The notes below the pieces were generated by a model that worked only from the letters and a program-made list of their open reading frames with translations, did no database searches and was not told the DNA's origin. A DNA stretch of 64,000 nucleotides, taken from Marivivens donghaensis. GTDB taxonomy: Bacteria; Pseudomonadota; Alphaproteobacteria; Rhodobacterales; Rhodobacteraceae. This document shows, piece after piece, positions 47,312 through 55,813 of this stretch (position 1 is its first letter; the number at the start of each line of letters is the position of its first letter). The stretch lies in contig NZ_JAATOP010000007.1 of NCBI RefSeq assembly GCF_011806565.1, positions 62,001 to 126,000 on the forward strand, written 5' to 3'. Made by a program: the position numbers and the translations under genes.

Positions 47312-48604
47312 TTATTCCAGATCGCCGGCTGCGTTCAGCACCGTCTTGCCCCGCAGATACGGGTGAAGCGCCGTAGGCAGCGTGACCGAGCCGTCTTCGT
47401 TCTGGCCGTTTTCCAGAACCGCGATCAGCGTGCGGCCAACCGCAAGGCCCGAACCGTTCAGGGTGTGAACGAACTGCGGCTTGCCGCCTTCGGCCGGCTT
47501 GAAGCGTGCGTTCATGCGGCGCGCCTGATAGTCACCAGCGGTCGAGACCGACGAGATCTCGCGGTACTTGTCCTGACCCGGCAGCCAGACTTCGAGGTCG
47601 TGGGTCCGCTTCATGCCTGCACCCATATCGCCCGCGCAGAGCTTCATGGTGCGGTAGGGCAGTTCCAGCGCCTCTAGGATCGCTTCGGCCTGACGGGTCA
47701 TGCGCGCGTGCTCGTTTTCCGACTCGTCGGGGTGGACGATCGATACCATCTCGACCTTTTCGAACTGGTGCTGACGCAGCATACCCGAGGTGTCGCGGCC
47801 CGCCGAACCCGCTTCCGAACGGAAACACTGGGTGTGGGCGGCGTAGCGCATCGGCAGGGCCGACTCTTCGATGGTGTCGCCGTTGACAAGGTTGGTCAGC
47901 GTGACTTCTGCAGTCGGGATGAGCCACCAGCCGTTGGTGGTCTGATAGCTGTCCTCGCCGAACTTCGGAAGCTGGCCGGTGCCGTACATCATGTCTTCCT
48001 TGACCATCACGGGGGTGATGGCTTCGGTCAGACCGTGGTTCTCTACGTGGAAGTCCAGCATGAACTGGGCCAGCGCACGGTGGATGCGGGCCACACCGCC
48101 GGTCAGCACGACGAAACGGCTGCCCGAAAGCTTGGCGCCGGCTTCGAAGTCCATGCCGGTCTTCACGCCGGCGAGGTCGTAGTGCTCCACCGGTTTGAAG
48201 TCGAACGAACGCGGGGTGCCCCAACGGCCGATTTCGACGTTGTCGTTTTCGTCGGCACCGTCCGGCACGTCATCGTACAGCATGTTCGGCAGCGTCAGGA
48301 GGAGCGTGTTAAGCTCCTCGTCCTTCTGCTTGGCTTGCTCCTGCATCTGCGCGATTTCGGCCTTCTTTTCAGCCACGAGAGCACGGAGGCGTTGGAACTC
48401 GTCCTCGTCGCCTTTGGCTTTGGCCGCACCGACTTCTTTCGACGCCTTGTTCTGCTCGGCCTGCGCGGTTTCGGCAGCGAGAATCAGGGCGCGACGTGCT
48501 TCGTCGATGGCAAGGATTTCTGACGAAACCGGCGATGCTCCACGACGCGAGAGGGCGGCGTCAAATGCTGCCGGATTTTCGCGGATAAAGCGGATGTCAT
48601 GCAT
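47312..48604 (-). CDS. serS: seryl-tRNA synthetase
   Basis: Class II synthetase of 430 residues. An N-terminal coiled-coil arm (about 30-105) binds the long variable arm of tRNA-Ser. The catalytic core shows the TSE-like loop [10 protein letters not shown], motif 2 [25 protein letters not shown] and motif 3 [16 protein letters not shown]. Divergent from the zinc operon; the Zur-like box lies about 105 bases upstream of its start. Confidence 0.98.
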   Translation of the reverse strand: MHDIRFIRENPAAFDAALSRRGASPVSSEILAIDEARRALILAAETAQAEQNKASKEVGAAKAKGDEDEFQRLRALVAEKKAEIAQMQEQAKQKDEELNTLLLTLPNMLYDDVPDGADENDNVEIGRWGTPRSFDFKPVEHYDLAGVKTGMDFEAGAKLSGSRFVVLTGGVARIHRALAQFMLDFHVENHGLTEAITPVMVKEDMMYGTGQLPKFGEDSYQTTNGWWLIPTAEVTLTNLVNGDTIEESALPMRYAAHTQCFRSEAGSAGRDTSGMLRQHQFEKVEMVSIVHPDESENEHARMTRQAEAILEALELPYRTMKLCAGDMGAGMKRTHDLEVWLPGQDKYREISSVSTAGDYQARRMNARFKPAEGGKPQFVHTLNGSGLAVGRTLIAVLENGQNEDGSVTLPTALHPYLRGKTVLNAAGDLE

Positions 48605-48915
48605 AGTTCCGTCTCCTTGGTTTGAATGACGCGGTGCTTATTGCACGGCCTCTGACACGAGGAAAGGCCCAAGGTGACTATGAAACTTTGAAGACGCCCC
48701 TTGCGGGATGATATGATATAACATAACAGTTAGCCGACCGAAGCAAACGGAGCCTCGTCACGCCTTTGTCCAACGCCGAATTGCGGCCGGCTCCGTCGGT
48801 CTGCTGATCTGAAATCCCTTCTTAGCTTACTACCGAATACCCGGCGCATCCGTTGCCGGGATCAAAGAGGTCATGCCGTGTCCCAACTACGCCAGTGCAC
48901 AGGATCGTTCTCAAG
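48605..48915. other. divergent intergenic region serS / zinc operon
   Basis: A 311-base gap that holds the serS promoter, the Zur-like box at 48710 and a leader able to fold: ACCGA plus CGGAGCC (48737-48754, with a 5-base bulge) pairs with GGCTCCG plus TCGGT (48789-48800), and a second stem CCCGGC/GCCGGG (48840-48860) follows. No T-run is attached to either. Confidence 0.6.
48710..48727. promoter_or_regulatory. Zur-like zinc-responsive operator
   Basis: GATATGATATAACATAAC agrees at 16 of 18 positions with GATATGTTATAACATATC, the Zur consensus recalled for the Agrobacterium group. It lies upstream of the DUF6525/ZrgA/ABC/DUF3299 genes and also about 105 bases from the divergent serS. The downstream His-rich protein and zinc-type operon make zinc control likely. 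A zur gene is not in the window. Confidence 0.75.
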
Positions 48916-49218
48916 ATGAATGGAAACCTCGGCCGGAATGCCCTGCGCAAACGTAGACGGCGAAATGACCCTATGCGTGACTTCGACGCTCTTCCTCTCG
49001 CGCTGCGTCAGTGGATGGCTGGCGCTGCGATGCCATGGTCGCCTGCATCGTGCCGCCGGATCTGGCTGCGTGCGAGATCCAAAGGGGAGAGCGTCGAGGC
49101 CGTACTGGAACGGCTGGACAGGGCGGAGCGGCAGTGCCTCGGTCGGGAGCAAACGGGCCTCGTGGCCCAAAACCTGCCGACGCAGCCCGTAGCGGCTCGC
49201 AGCATATCAAAAAACTGA
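48916..49218 (+). CDS. DUF6525 family small basic protein
   Basis: 100 residues. The opening MNGNLGRNALRKRRRRNDP and the core YDALP-like (here FDALPLALRQWMAGAAMPWSPASCRRIWLRAR) fit a small family common in Rhodobacteraceae with no known function. No good ribosome-binding site. It sits between the Zur-like box and zrgA, 44 bases before the latter, so it is probably read in the same transcript. Confidence 0.7.
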   Translation: MNGNLGRNALRKRRRRNDPMRDFDALPLALRQWMAGAAMPWSPASCRRIWLRARSKGESVEAVLERLDRAERQCLGREQTGLVAQNLPTQPVAARSISKN

Positions 49219-49262
49219 CATACTGGGCGCGTATTGCGCGCCGAACACCGAAAGGAATTACG

Positions 49263-49865
49263 ATGAAAACCATTGGTCTGGCGCTTCTCGCCACTGTCGC
49301 CGCCGCTCCGCTGTTTGCCGAGGATGGCCACCGGGAAATGGGTGCGCACGTTCACGGCGTCAGCAAGCTTGAGATGGCCGTCGAAGGCAGCACGGTCGAG
49401 ATGAACCTCGAGTCTCCCGGCATGGACATCGTCGGCTTCGAATACGAGCCGAGCACCGACGCCGACCTTGCTGCGGTCGAAAATGCGATTGCCCAGCTGA
49501 TGCGCGCCGACGAGCTGTTCGCGTTCAACGATGCTGCGGGCTGCGCGCCTGTCGAGGCGATGGCCGAACTGCACATCCATGACGGCGACGAGCATGATCA
49601 TGGCGAAGACCACGCCGATCATGAAGAAGAACATCACGACGAGCATGGCGACGAAGAGCACGAACACGAGGAAGGCGCGCGCCACACCGAATTCGAAGCG
49701 CACTATGTGTTTGAATGCGAAGATACCTCTGCGTTGACCACGGTCGAGTTTCCGTTCTTCAATCACTTCGAAAACGCCCACGAGATCGAAGCGCAATATG
49801 TCACCGATGCAGGTGCCGGTTCTGCCGAGATTGACCATGACGTGGCCAAACTGACCCTGAAGTAA
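49263..49865 (+). CDS. zrgA: zinc uptake protein ZrgA (DUF2796), His-rich periplasmic
   Basis: 200 residues from the ATG at 49263 (AAGGA upstream). Signal peptide ends about AAPLFAE. The conserved GAHVHGVSKLEMAVEG (27-42) defines DUF2796. Residues 104-141 are a His/Asp/Glu-rich metal-binding loop with about a dozen His; C94 and C152 may form a disulfide. ZrgA of Vibrio cholerae is a Zur-regulated zinc-uptake component. First gene of a five-gene set with a MacB-like ABC pair and two DUF3299 proteins. Confidence 0.9.
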   Translation: MKTIGLALLATVAAAPLFAEDGHREMGAHVHGVSKLEMAVEGSTVEMNLESPGMDIVGFEYEPSTDADLAAVENAIAQLMRADELFAFNDAAGCAPVEAMAELHIHDGDEHDHGEDHADHEEEHHDEHGDEEHEHEEGARHTEFEAHYVFECEDTSALTTVEFPFFNHFENAHEIEAQYVTDAGAGSAEIDHDVAKLTLK

Positions 49866-49868
49866 GCC

Positions 49869-50564
49869 ATGACCAAAGCCGCTCTTGAACTCTCCGATGT
49901 CCGATTTTCCTGGCCGGGAAAGGGCGGCTTTGCACTGACTTGTCCGACGTTTGCCTTGGGGCAGGGCGAAAGCGTCCTGCTCCTCGGTGAAAGCGGATCG
50001 GGCAAGTCCACTCTGCTTTCGCTGATCTGCGGGATTGTCGCCGCCGATCAAGGCGAGGTGCAGGTCTCTGGCACCGACCTCGGCAAACTGCGGGTCGGTG
50101 CGAGGGACCGTTTTCGCGCCGAGAATATCGGCGTGATTTTCCAGCAGTTCAATCTGCTCCCCTATGGCCGCGTGGCTGATAATATCTTGTTGCCACTCAG
50201 GTTTTCGCCCGAACGCCGCAAGCGTGTTGGCGACAGCAGCGCCGAAGCGGCCCGCCTTTGCGCGGACCTCGGCCTGCCCGACGGCGTGATGAACACGCCT
50301 GCGGGGCGTCTGAGTGTCGGCCAGCAACAACGTGTTGCCGTCGCGCGCGCGCTGATCGGTCGCCCGCCGCTGATCGTCGCTGACGAGCCGACCTCTGCAC
50401 TCGATGCGGCGACGCAGGACACGTTCCTTGAACTCCTGTTCCGCCAGACGCGCGAGGCGGGGTCGGCGGTCCTGATGGTCAGCCACGACGAAAGGCTTGG
50501 CGACAGGTTCGACCGCGTGATCCGGCTTGAGGACATCGTCAAAACCGAAAGGGCCGCCGCATGA
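49869..50564 (+). CDS. ABC transporter ATP-binding protein of the zinc operon
   Basis: 231 residues, LolD/MacB type. Walker A GESGSGKST, Q-loop VIFQQFNLLP, signature LSVGQQQRVAVARAL and Walker B LIVADEPTSALD are intact. It starts three bases after zrgA and overlaps its permease by ATGA. In Vibrio the corresponding ATPase belongs to the ZrgABCDE system; here the same order supports a zinc role. Confidence 0.88.
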   Translation: MTKAALELSDVRFSWPGKGGFALTCPTFALGQGESVLLLGESGSGKSTLLSLICGIVAADQGEVQVSGTDLGKLRVGARDRFRAENIGVIFQQFNLLPYGRVADNILLPLRFSPERRKRVGDSSAEAARLCADLGLPDGVMNTPAGRLSVGQQQRVAVARALIGRPPLIVADEPTSALDAATQDTFLELLFRQTREAGSAVLMVSHDERLGDRFDRVIRLEDIVKTERAAA

Positions 50565-51811
50565 TTTTCCGTCTCGCTTTCGGATCGCTCATCGCCCGCG
50601 CCCTGACGGTCGGCATGACGATCCTCGCCATCGCTCTGTCTGTCGCGCTGTTCCTCGGGGTGGAGAAAGTCCGCACCGGTGCCCGCGACAGCTTTGCCGA
50701 TACGATTTCGGGCACCGACCTGATCGTCGGCGCTCGGTCAGGCTCGGTGCAGCTGCTGCTCTATTCAGTGTTCCGCATTGGCAACGCCACGAACAATGTC
50801 ACGTGGGAGAGCTACGAGGACATAGCGAACCGTGAGGAGGTCGACTGGATCGTGCCAATCTCGCTGGGCGACAGTCACAAGCAGTTCCGCGTCATGGGCA
50901 CGACCAACGAATTCTTCGACCGCTATAAATTCCGCGGTGGCCGCTCGCTTGATTTTGCCGAGGGGCAGGGGATCGGCGACCTCTACGACACAGTCGTTGG
51001 CGCGGATGTGGCCGAGACGCTCGGCTACAAGGTCGGCGACCCGATTGTGGTCGCACATGGCCTTGCGTCCTTCACCGAACATGACGACCAGCCGTTCCGT
51101 ATCGCAGGTATCCTCGCCAAGACCGGCACGCCCGTTGACCGCACTGTGATCGTCAGCCTCGAGGCGATTGAGGCGATCCACGTCGATTGGCAAACGGGAG
51201 CAAAATCCGCCGGACCTGCAACGCCGGTCGAGCAGATTCGACAGATGGACCTTCAGCCTCAAGCGATCACGGCCGCGTTGGTCGGGGTGAAATCCCGTCT
51301 GCAAATCTTCGGCCTGCAACGGTGGATCAACGAATATTCCGAAGAGCCTCTGCTCGCGGTCCTTCCGGGCGTCGCACTGCAAGAGCTCTGGCAGATCGTT
51401 GGAGTGGCCGAAAACGCGCTGATCGGTGTGTCCGCGATGGTGGTGCTGACCGCACTGATCGGGATGATGGCGATGATCTTTTCCAGCCTCAACGAGCGGC
51501 GGCGCGAAATGGCAATCTGGCGAGCGGTCGGCGCGAGCCCTGTCACGATCCTTGGTATGCTGGTACTCGAGGCAGTGCTGATGGCAGCCATCGGCGCGGC
51601 GCTCGGTGTTGTGATCCTTTACGCGGGGCTGATGGTGTTCCAGCCGTGGGCGGACGCCGCCTATGGTATCTGGCTGCCGATTGAGGCACCTTCGCTCTAT
51701 GAACTTCAATTGCTCGGCGCGGTGATCATGGCGGCGGCACTCGCTAGCCTCGTGCCGGCGCTGCGCGCCTACCGCCTGTCGCTCGCAGATGGCATGATGG
51801 TGAGAATATGA
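50561..51811 (+). CDS. ABC transporter permease (FtsX/MacB type) of the zinc operon
   Basis: 416 residues with the FtsX layout: one N-terminal span (MTILAIALSVALFLGVE), a large periplasmic domain (about 40-270) and three C-terminal spans (about 285-400) with MMAMIFSSLNERRREMAIWRAVGAS. Such permeases usually move substrates within the envelope rather than import them, which leaves open how zinc enters the cell. Overlaps both neighbours by ATGA. Confidence 0.88.
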   Translation: MIFRLAFGSLIARALTVGMTILAIALSVALFLGVEKVRTGARDSFADTISGTDLIVGARSGSVQLLLYSVFRIGNATNNVTWESYEDIANREEVDWIVPISLGDSHKQFRVMGTTNEFFDRYKFRGGRSLDFAEGQGIGDLYDTVVGADVAETLGYKVGDPIVVAHGLASFTEHDDQPFRIAGILAKTGTPVDRTVIVSLEAIEAIHVDWQTGAKSAGPATPVEQIRQMDLQPQAITAALVGVKSRLQIFGLQRWINEYSEEPLLAVLPGVALQELWQIVGVAENALIGVSAMVVLTALIGMMAMIFSSLNERRREMAIWRAVGASPVTILGMLVLEAVLMAAIGAALGVVILYAGLMVFQPWADAAYGIWLPIEAPSLYELQLLGAVIMAAALASLVPALRAYRLSLADGMMVRI

Positions 51812-52317
51812 TCCGACTTTCCCGCAGACAGCTTCTGCTGACGTCGACCGCGGCGGCGGTTTTGCCGCGCATGGCGCAAGCCGCTGACTACCAAGAGATC
51901 ACGTGGGACGACCTGATCCCGCCCGGCGTGCCATATTCCGAGATTATCGGAAACGGCGAGATGGACGTGATGAATGACACGTGGAACCCCGTTTTCGACG
52001 AGAACGGGGTGAAGCTGAACATGGCGCTCGACGGGATGGCGGTGAAACTGCCCGGTTACATCATCCCGATTGATGTAGGGACGGAGGGCGTCACGAGCTT
52101 TGTCTTTGTGCCCTACACGGGTGCCTGTATCCACGTCCCGCCGCCGCCGCCCAATCAGGTGGTGTTCGTGACGAGCGAGACGCCGTGGCCAAACGACCAG
52201 TTGTTCGATGCCGTGTGGGTCTACGGGATCATGTCCGCCAAGCTGCAAAGCAACGAGCTCGCGCAGATGGGCTACGAGATCGAAGCCGAGAAAATGGAAA
52301 TTTACGAATGGACGTGA
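51808..52317 (+). CDS. DUF3299 periplasmic protein, first copy
   Basis: 169 residues. A Tat-like signal (LSRRQLLLTSTAAAVLPRMAQA) ends about residue 26. Then comes the conserved WDDLIPPGVPY, LPGYIIPIDV, FVPYTGACIHVPPPPPNQVVFV and a C-terminal YEIEAEKMEIYEW. The Cys and His of the ACIHVPPPP motif are candidate metal or catalytic residues. Function unknown; DUF3299 accompanies ZrgA operons. Its stop overlaps the start of the second copy. Confidence 0.87.
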   Translation: MIRLSRRQLLLTSTAAAVLPRMAQAADYQEITWDDLIPPGVPYSEIIGNGEMDVMNDTWNPVFDENGVKLNMALDGMAVKLPGYIIPIDVGTEGVTSFVFVPYTGACIHVPPPPPNQVVFVTSETPWPNDQLFDAVWVYGIMSAKLQSNELAQMGYEIEAEKMEIYEWT

Positions 52318-52802
52318 TGCAGCCCACCCGCCGAGGCGTGCTCTTGACCTCGGTCGCTTTGCTGTCGTGCGGCCTTCCCGCGCTGGCCGACGAGGTCTTC
52401 GAGATTGAATGGAAAGACCTCATGCCCGAGGGCGAAGCATCCGGACCAAGCGGCGTTGTCGAACACGACGGCGCGGCGGCGATCAGTCAGCCTGCATCGA
52501 CCGGCGTTCGCACGGACTGGAACGGTCAGACGGTCCGCCTGTCGGGCTTTGTGATCCCGATGGAGTATGACGGGACCGCAGTGAAAACCTTCATGCTCGT
52601 CCCATACGTCGGCGCCTGCATCCACGTCCCACCGCCGCCTGCGAACCAGCTGGTGCTGGTCACGACAGATCGCCCGTACGAGTCCGGTGGGCTATTCGAG
52701 CCGGTCACGGTGACTGGCATGTTCGGTGCGGCGTCCAATTCCACCCAGTTGGCGGAAGTGGGATATGCGCTCTCTGCTGACCGGATCGTGCCCTACGAGT
52801 GA
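52317..52802 (+). CDS. DUF3299 periplasmic protein, second copy
   Basis: 161 residues from the ATG at 52317, which shares the A of the previous stop codon (TGATG); in-frame starts at 52308 and 52314 are alternatives. Signal peptide with RR near the N-terminus ends about LPALA. It keeps WKDLMPEG, LSGFVIPMEY and the motif VPYVGACIHVPPPPANQ, so it is a tandem paralogue of the preceding gene, with a distinct Gly/Ala-rich middle. Last gene of the zinc operon. Confidence 0.87.
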   Translation: MQPTRRGVLLTSVALLSCGLPALADEVFEIEWKDLMPEGEASGPSGVVEHDGAAAISQPASTGVRTDWNGQTVRLSGFVIPMEYDGTAVKTFMLVPYVGACIHVPPPPANQLVLVTTDRPYESGGLFEPVTVTGMFGAASNSTQLAEVGYALSADRIVPYE

Positions 52803-52809
52803 GCGTGAT

Positions 52810-52860
52810 GGGGGCGCTGCCCCCGCGGCGTTGCCGCTCCCCCGGGATGTTTTTCGCACA
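52810..52860 (-). repeat. double-hairpin 3' element, divergent copy
   Basis: Read on the minus strand, it begins 10 bases after the selO stop: an A-rich run (AAAAACATCCC), a GGGGG box, then hairpins GCGGC-aac-GCCGC and GGGGGC-agc-GCCCCC. Layout is the same as in the copies at 55741 and 57382, but stem sequences differ by paired changes. It also lies directly after the plus-strand DUF3299 gene and may serve as a stop signal for both. Confidence 0.65.
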
Positions 52861-52869
52861 AAGGCGGGC

Positions 52870-54249
52870 CTAGGTACCGCAGAAGGTTTGGCGGACGCGC
52901 TCGGTTTCGGTTGGCGGGGACATGTAGGCGTCGTTCTTGGTGAACGGGTTTGTCGCGGCCGCTAGCAGGGCGTTGAAGGGGCCGTAGTCCTCATAGATCG
53001 CGCTCGCGATGGCGGCCTCGATGTGATGGAGGCGCGGAATGACCTGCGGGTTTGTTTTCGCGGCGAGGTCGAGGTCGGGATTTTCCGCGGTCCAATCCTT
53101 GAGCCATTGTGCATAATCGGGATGGTCGAAGGGTTGGCCGAGGGTGGCAAAGGTGTTGGTGAAATCGGCGCCAACTTCGGCCATCATCGTCAACAGGCGA
53201 TTTGTCAGGTCGAAGGATGCGTCATTCGGCTTGAGGCCAAGCTTGGCTGCGAATACGCGGCGCCATTCGGTCTGATAGAGGTCAGCGAATTCATTGACGA
53301 TGCCGGTGAATTCCGCGATCGCGGCGTCCTGATCGGGCGTCAGCGGGATCATTGCCGAGGCGAACTGCGCGATGTTCCAGACCGCGATTTGCGGCTGGTT
53401 CGAGTAGGCGTAGCGGCGCTGGTGGTCGATGGACGAGAACACCGTGTGCGGGTGGTAGGCGTCCATGAACGCGCAAGGGCCGTAGTCGATGGTCTCGCCA
53501 CTGATCAGCATGTTGTCGGTGTTCATCACACCGTGAATGAAACCGAGGCCGATCCACTGGGCGACCAACTTGGCTTGGCGGGTCATCATGTCGCGCAGGA
53601 CAGTGGCGGGGTTCGTTTCGCCGCCAAAGTGACGCTCTGCCGTGTGGTCGAACAGCGCTTTGAGGCCGTTGACGTCCTGATGGTAAGCGTAGAGCTGGAA
53701 GGTGCCGACGCGGATATGGCTTTGGGCGACGCGGGTCAAAACAGCGCCGGGAAGGGCGGCTTCGCGGACGACGGTTTCGCCTGTGGTCGTGGCAGCGAGG
53801 GCGCGTGTGGTCGGAACGCCAAGGGCGTGCATTGCCTCGGACATGATGTATTCGCGGATGACGGGGCCGATCCACGCCTTGCCGTCGCCTGCGCGCGAAT
53901 AGGGCGTGCGGCCCGAGCCTTTGAGCTGGAGGTCGAAGCGTTTGCCAGCGGGCGTGATGACTTCGCCCAGCAGCACCGCGCGGCCATCGCCGAGGCCGGG
54001 GTTCCATTGACCGAACTGGTGGCCGCCGTACGCTTGGGCGATGGGCTCGGCGCCGTCGGGGATGGTGTTGCCGGCAAAGATCGCGGCGGCCTCGGGGGAC
54101 TTCAACGCCTCGATATTGCCGCCGAGGTCACGCGCGAGGTCTTCGTTCAGCGCAAACAGTTTCGGCGCGGGAACCTTGGCCGGATCCTGACGGGTGAACA
54201 TATGCGGCAGCAGGCGGGCGTAGGAGTTGTCGAAGTCGAAAATATGCAT
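52870..54249 (-). CDS. selO: protein adenylyltransferase SelO (YdiU)
   Basis: Pseudokinase-fold enzyme that AMPylates proteins in redox homeostasis. 459 residues from MHIFDFDNSYARLLP. YGGHQFGQWNPGLGDGRAVLLGE and LKGSGRTPYSRAGDGKA are family signatures, and NTDNMLISGETIDYGPCAFMD holds the metal-binding Asn and Asp. It ends CGT, where the penultimate-region Cys replaces the selenocysteine of animal SelO, as is usual in bacteria. An open frame extends 92 codons further upstream but is not conserved-looking. Confidence 0.95.
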   Translation of the reverse strand: MHIFDFDNSYARLLPHMFTRQDPAKVPAPKLFALNEDLARDLGGNIEALKSPEAAAIFAGNTIPDGAEPIAQAYGGHQFGQWNPGLGDGRAVLLGEVITPAGKRFDLQLKGSGRTPYSRAGDGKAWIGPVIREYIMSEAMHALGVPTTRALAATTTGETVVREAALPGAVLTRVAQSHIRVGTFQLYAYHQDVNGLKALFDHTAERHFGGETNPATVLRDMMTRQAKLVAQWIGLGFIHGVMNTDNMLISGETIDYGPCAFMDAYHPHTVFSSIDHQRRYAYSNQPQIAVWNIAQFASAMIPLTPDQDAAIAEFTGIVNEFADLYQTEWRRVFAAKLGLKPNDASFDLTNRLLTMMAEVGADFTNTFATLGQPFDHPDYAQWLKDWTAENPDLDLAAKTNPQVIPRLHHIEAAIASAIYEDYGPFNALLAAATNPFTKNDAYMSPPTETERVRQTFCGT

Positions 54250-54284
54250 GGGACCTACATGGGGGCGCCGCTCGCAAAGCGCAA

Positions 54285-54734
54285 TCAGAGGCGGTCGGTC
54301 AGGACCAGAATGTCGTCTTGTGCGCGGAAGCCGACCTTTTCGCAGAAACGGCGGAGGCCGTCCTGATCCTGCGGAAGGTGGACATGCAGAGCGCCAACGC
54401 CGCCTTTGCCGAGCGCGACGGCCACTGCGTGGAGCACTTCGGTTCCGATGCCGCGATTGCGGACGCTGGGGCGGATGTAGACCTCTTGCACCCAGCCTTC
54501 GGTCTCTGCCGTGGTGACGGACCAACTGAACGTCACGACCACATAGCCCAGCGGCGCGCGCTGCGGGCCGACCAGCCAGACGGCGCCATACGGGCCGCTT
54601 TCGAGCAGCGGAGCCACGGCGCGGTCATGGAGTTCGGGGTCGGACGTGTGGCCTGCTTCTTCCACGGCGCGGGCCATGAGCGACAGAAGCGGCGCTTTGT
54701 CTTCAGTCGTGGCGAGGCGGATCGACGTCGTCAT
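54285..54734 (-). CDS. GNAT family N-acetyltransferase
   Basis: 149 residues from the ATG at 54734, overlapping the nucleoside hydrolase stop by 4 bases. The acetyl-CoA-binding motif reads VQEVYIRPSVRNRGIGTEVLHAVA. The C-terminal FCEKVGF-AQD is typical. Substrate unknown. Confidence 0.85.
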   Translation of the reverse strand: MTTSIRLATTEDKAPLLSLMARAVEEAGHTSDPELHDRAVAPLLESGPYGAVWLVGPQRAPLGYVVVTFSWSVTTAETEGWVQEVYIRPSVRNRGIGTEVLHAVAVALGKGGVGALHVHLPQDQDGLRRFCEKVGFRAQDDILVLTDRL

Positions 54735-55672
54735 AGGCGCGCGAGCCTTTCGGTCAGCAGGTCGAAGAACCCTTGGGTGTCGATATCCTTCATGAACATC
54801 GCATTGGCGGGGCGGTCTGTGACGCGCCACCAGTCGGCGACAGTCATGCCCAGCGTGAGGTCGGACGTGGTTTCGATCTCAACGTTGATGTGGCGACCCG
54901 AGAAAAGCTCGGGCTTGATCAGGTAGGCGATGGTGCACGGATCATGGAGCGGAGCGCCCTCGGAGCCGTATTTCTCTTTGTCGAAGCGCTCGAAGAAGTC
55001 GGTCCATTCGGCGACCATCGTGCCGACCTTGGTGCCCATGTTGCGGAAGGCATCGACGCGGGCCTTGTTGGTCAGCGCTTTGTGGGTCACGTCGAGCGGC
55101 ATCATCGTGATCGGGACGCCAGATTTGAACACGATCGCAGCGGCTTCTGGGTCTACGTAGATATTGAATTCGGCGGCGGGCGTGATGTTGCCGACCTCGA
55201 AATATGCGCCGCCCATAAGGACGATTTCCTGCACTTTTTCGATGATGTCAGGTGCCTTCTCGAAGGCGGCGGCGACGTTGGTCAGCGGGCCGATGGGGCA
55301 GATCGTGACGGTGCCTGCGGGTTCTGCGCGCAGCGTATCGATAATGAAGTCGACGGCGTGTTGATCCTGAAGCGGCATGGTCGGGTCGGGCATCACCGGA
55401 CCGTCGAGGCCGGTTTTGCCGTGGACGTGTTCTGCCGTCACCAGCTTGCGGGAAAGCGGGGCGTCGCAGCCTTCGAACACCTTGATATCAGGGCGTCCGG
55501 CCAGTTCGCAGACGATACGGGTATTCTTCTGCGTCAGAGGTAGCGGCACGTTGCCCGCGACCGCCGTCACGCCGAGAAGGTCAATCTCTTCGGGGCTGGC
55601 GATGGCAAGGAGGATGGCGACCGCGTCGTCCTGACCGGGATCGGTATCGATAATGATTTTACGGGGTGACAT
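54731..55672 (-). CDS. inosine-uridine preferring nucleoside hydrolase
   Basis: 313 residues. The calcium-binding N-terminal motif IIIDTDPGQDDAVAI and later ICPIGPLTNVAAAF, EIVLMGGAY and the C-terminal Asp in HDPCTIAYL mark the IUNH fold, which cleaves the N-glycosidic bond of ribonucleosides. The start at 55672 has GAGGG upstream; the longer frame to 55777 runs into the palindromic repeat. Confidence 0.93.
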   Translation of the reverse strand: MSPRKIIIDTDPGQDDAVAILLAIASPEEIDLLGVTAVAGNVPLPLTQKNTRIVCELAGRPDIKVFEGCDAPLSRKLVTAEHVHGKTGLDGPVMPDPTMPLQDQHAVDFIIDTLRAEPAGTVTICPIGPLTNVAAAFEKAPDIIEKVQEIVLMGGAYFEVGNITPAAEFNIYVDPEAAAIVFKSGVPITMMPLDVTHKALTNKARVDAFRNMGTKVGTMVAEWTDFFERFDKEKYGSEGAPLHDPCTIAYLIKPELFSGRHINVEIETTSDLTLGMTVADWWRVTDRPANAMFMKDIDTQGFFDLLTERLARL

Positions 55673-55740
55673 AGAGCCCTCTTCAAATTTGCGAGCACTG
55701 TGGCTGGCATGGAAAGGGCGCGCAAGGCCAATTCGGGGAG

Positions 55741-55806
55741 GAGGGGCGCTGCCCCTCTGGCGCTGTGCGCCATTCACCCCGAGGTATTTTTGTCAGAATG
55801 AAGATC
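55741..55806 (-). repeat. double-hairpin 3' element, copy after the RimB-RimK gene
   Basis: On the minus strand: TTCATTCTGAC, AAAAATACC, TCGGGGTGAA, then hairpins TGGCGC-aca-GCGCCA and GAGGGGC-agc-GCCCCTC. The stop codon of the rimK-like gene lies 8 bases before it. Almost identical to the copy at 57382. Confidence 0.8.
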
Positions 55807-55813
55807 GGGCCGG

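Noticed and set aside
48840-48860. CCCGGC/GCCGGG stem as a terminator ahead of DUF6525
   Set aside because: The stem is only 6 bp and no T-run follows.
52870-52881. Selenocysteine in SelO
   Set aside because: The C-terminus reads Cys-Gly-Thr followed by a normal stop; no in-frame TGA with a following structure.
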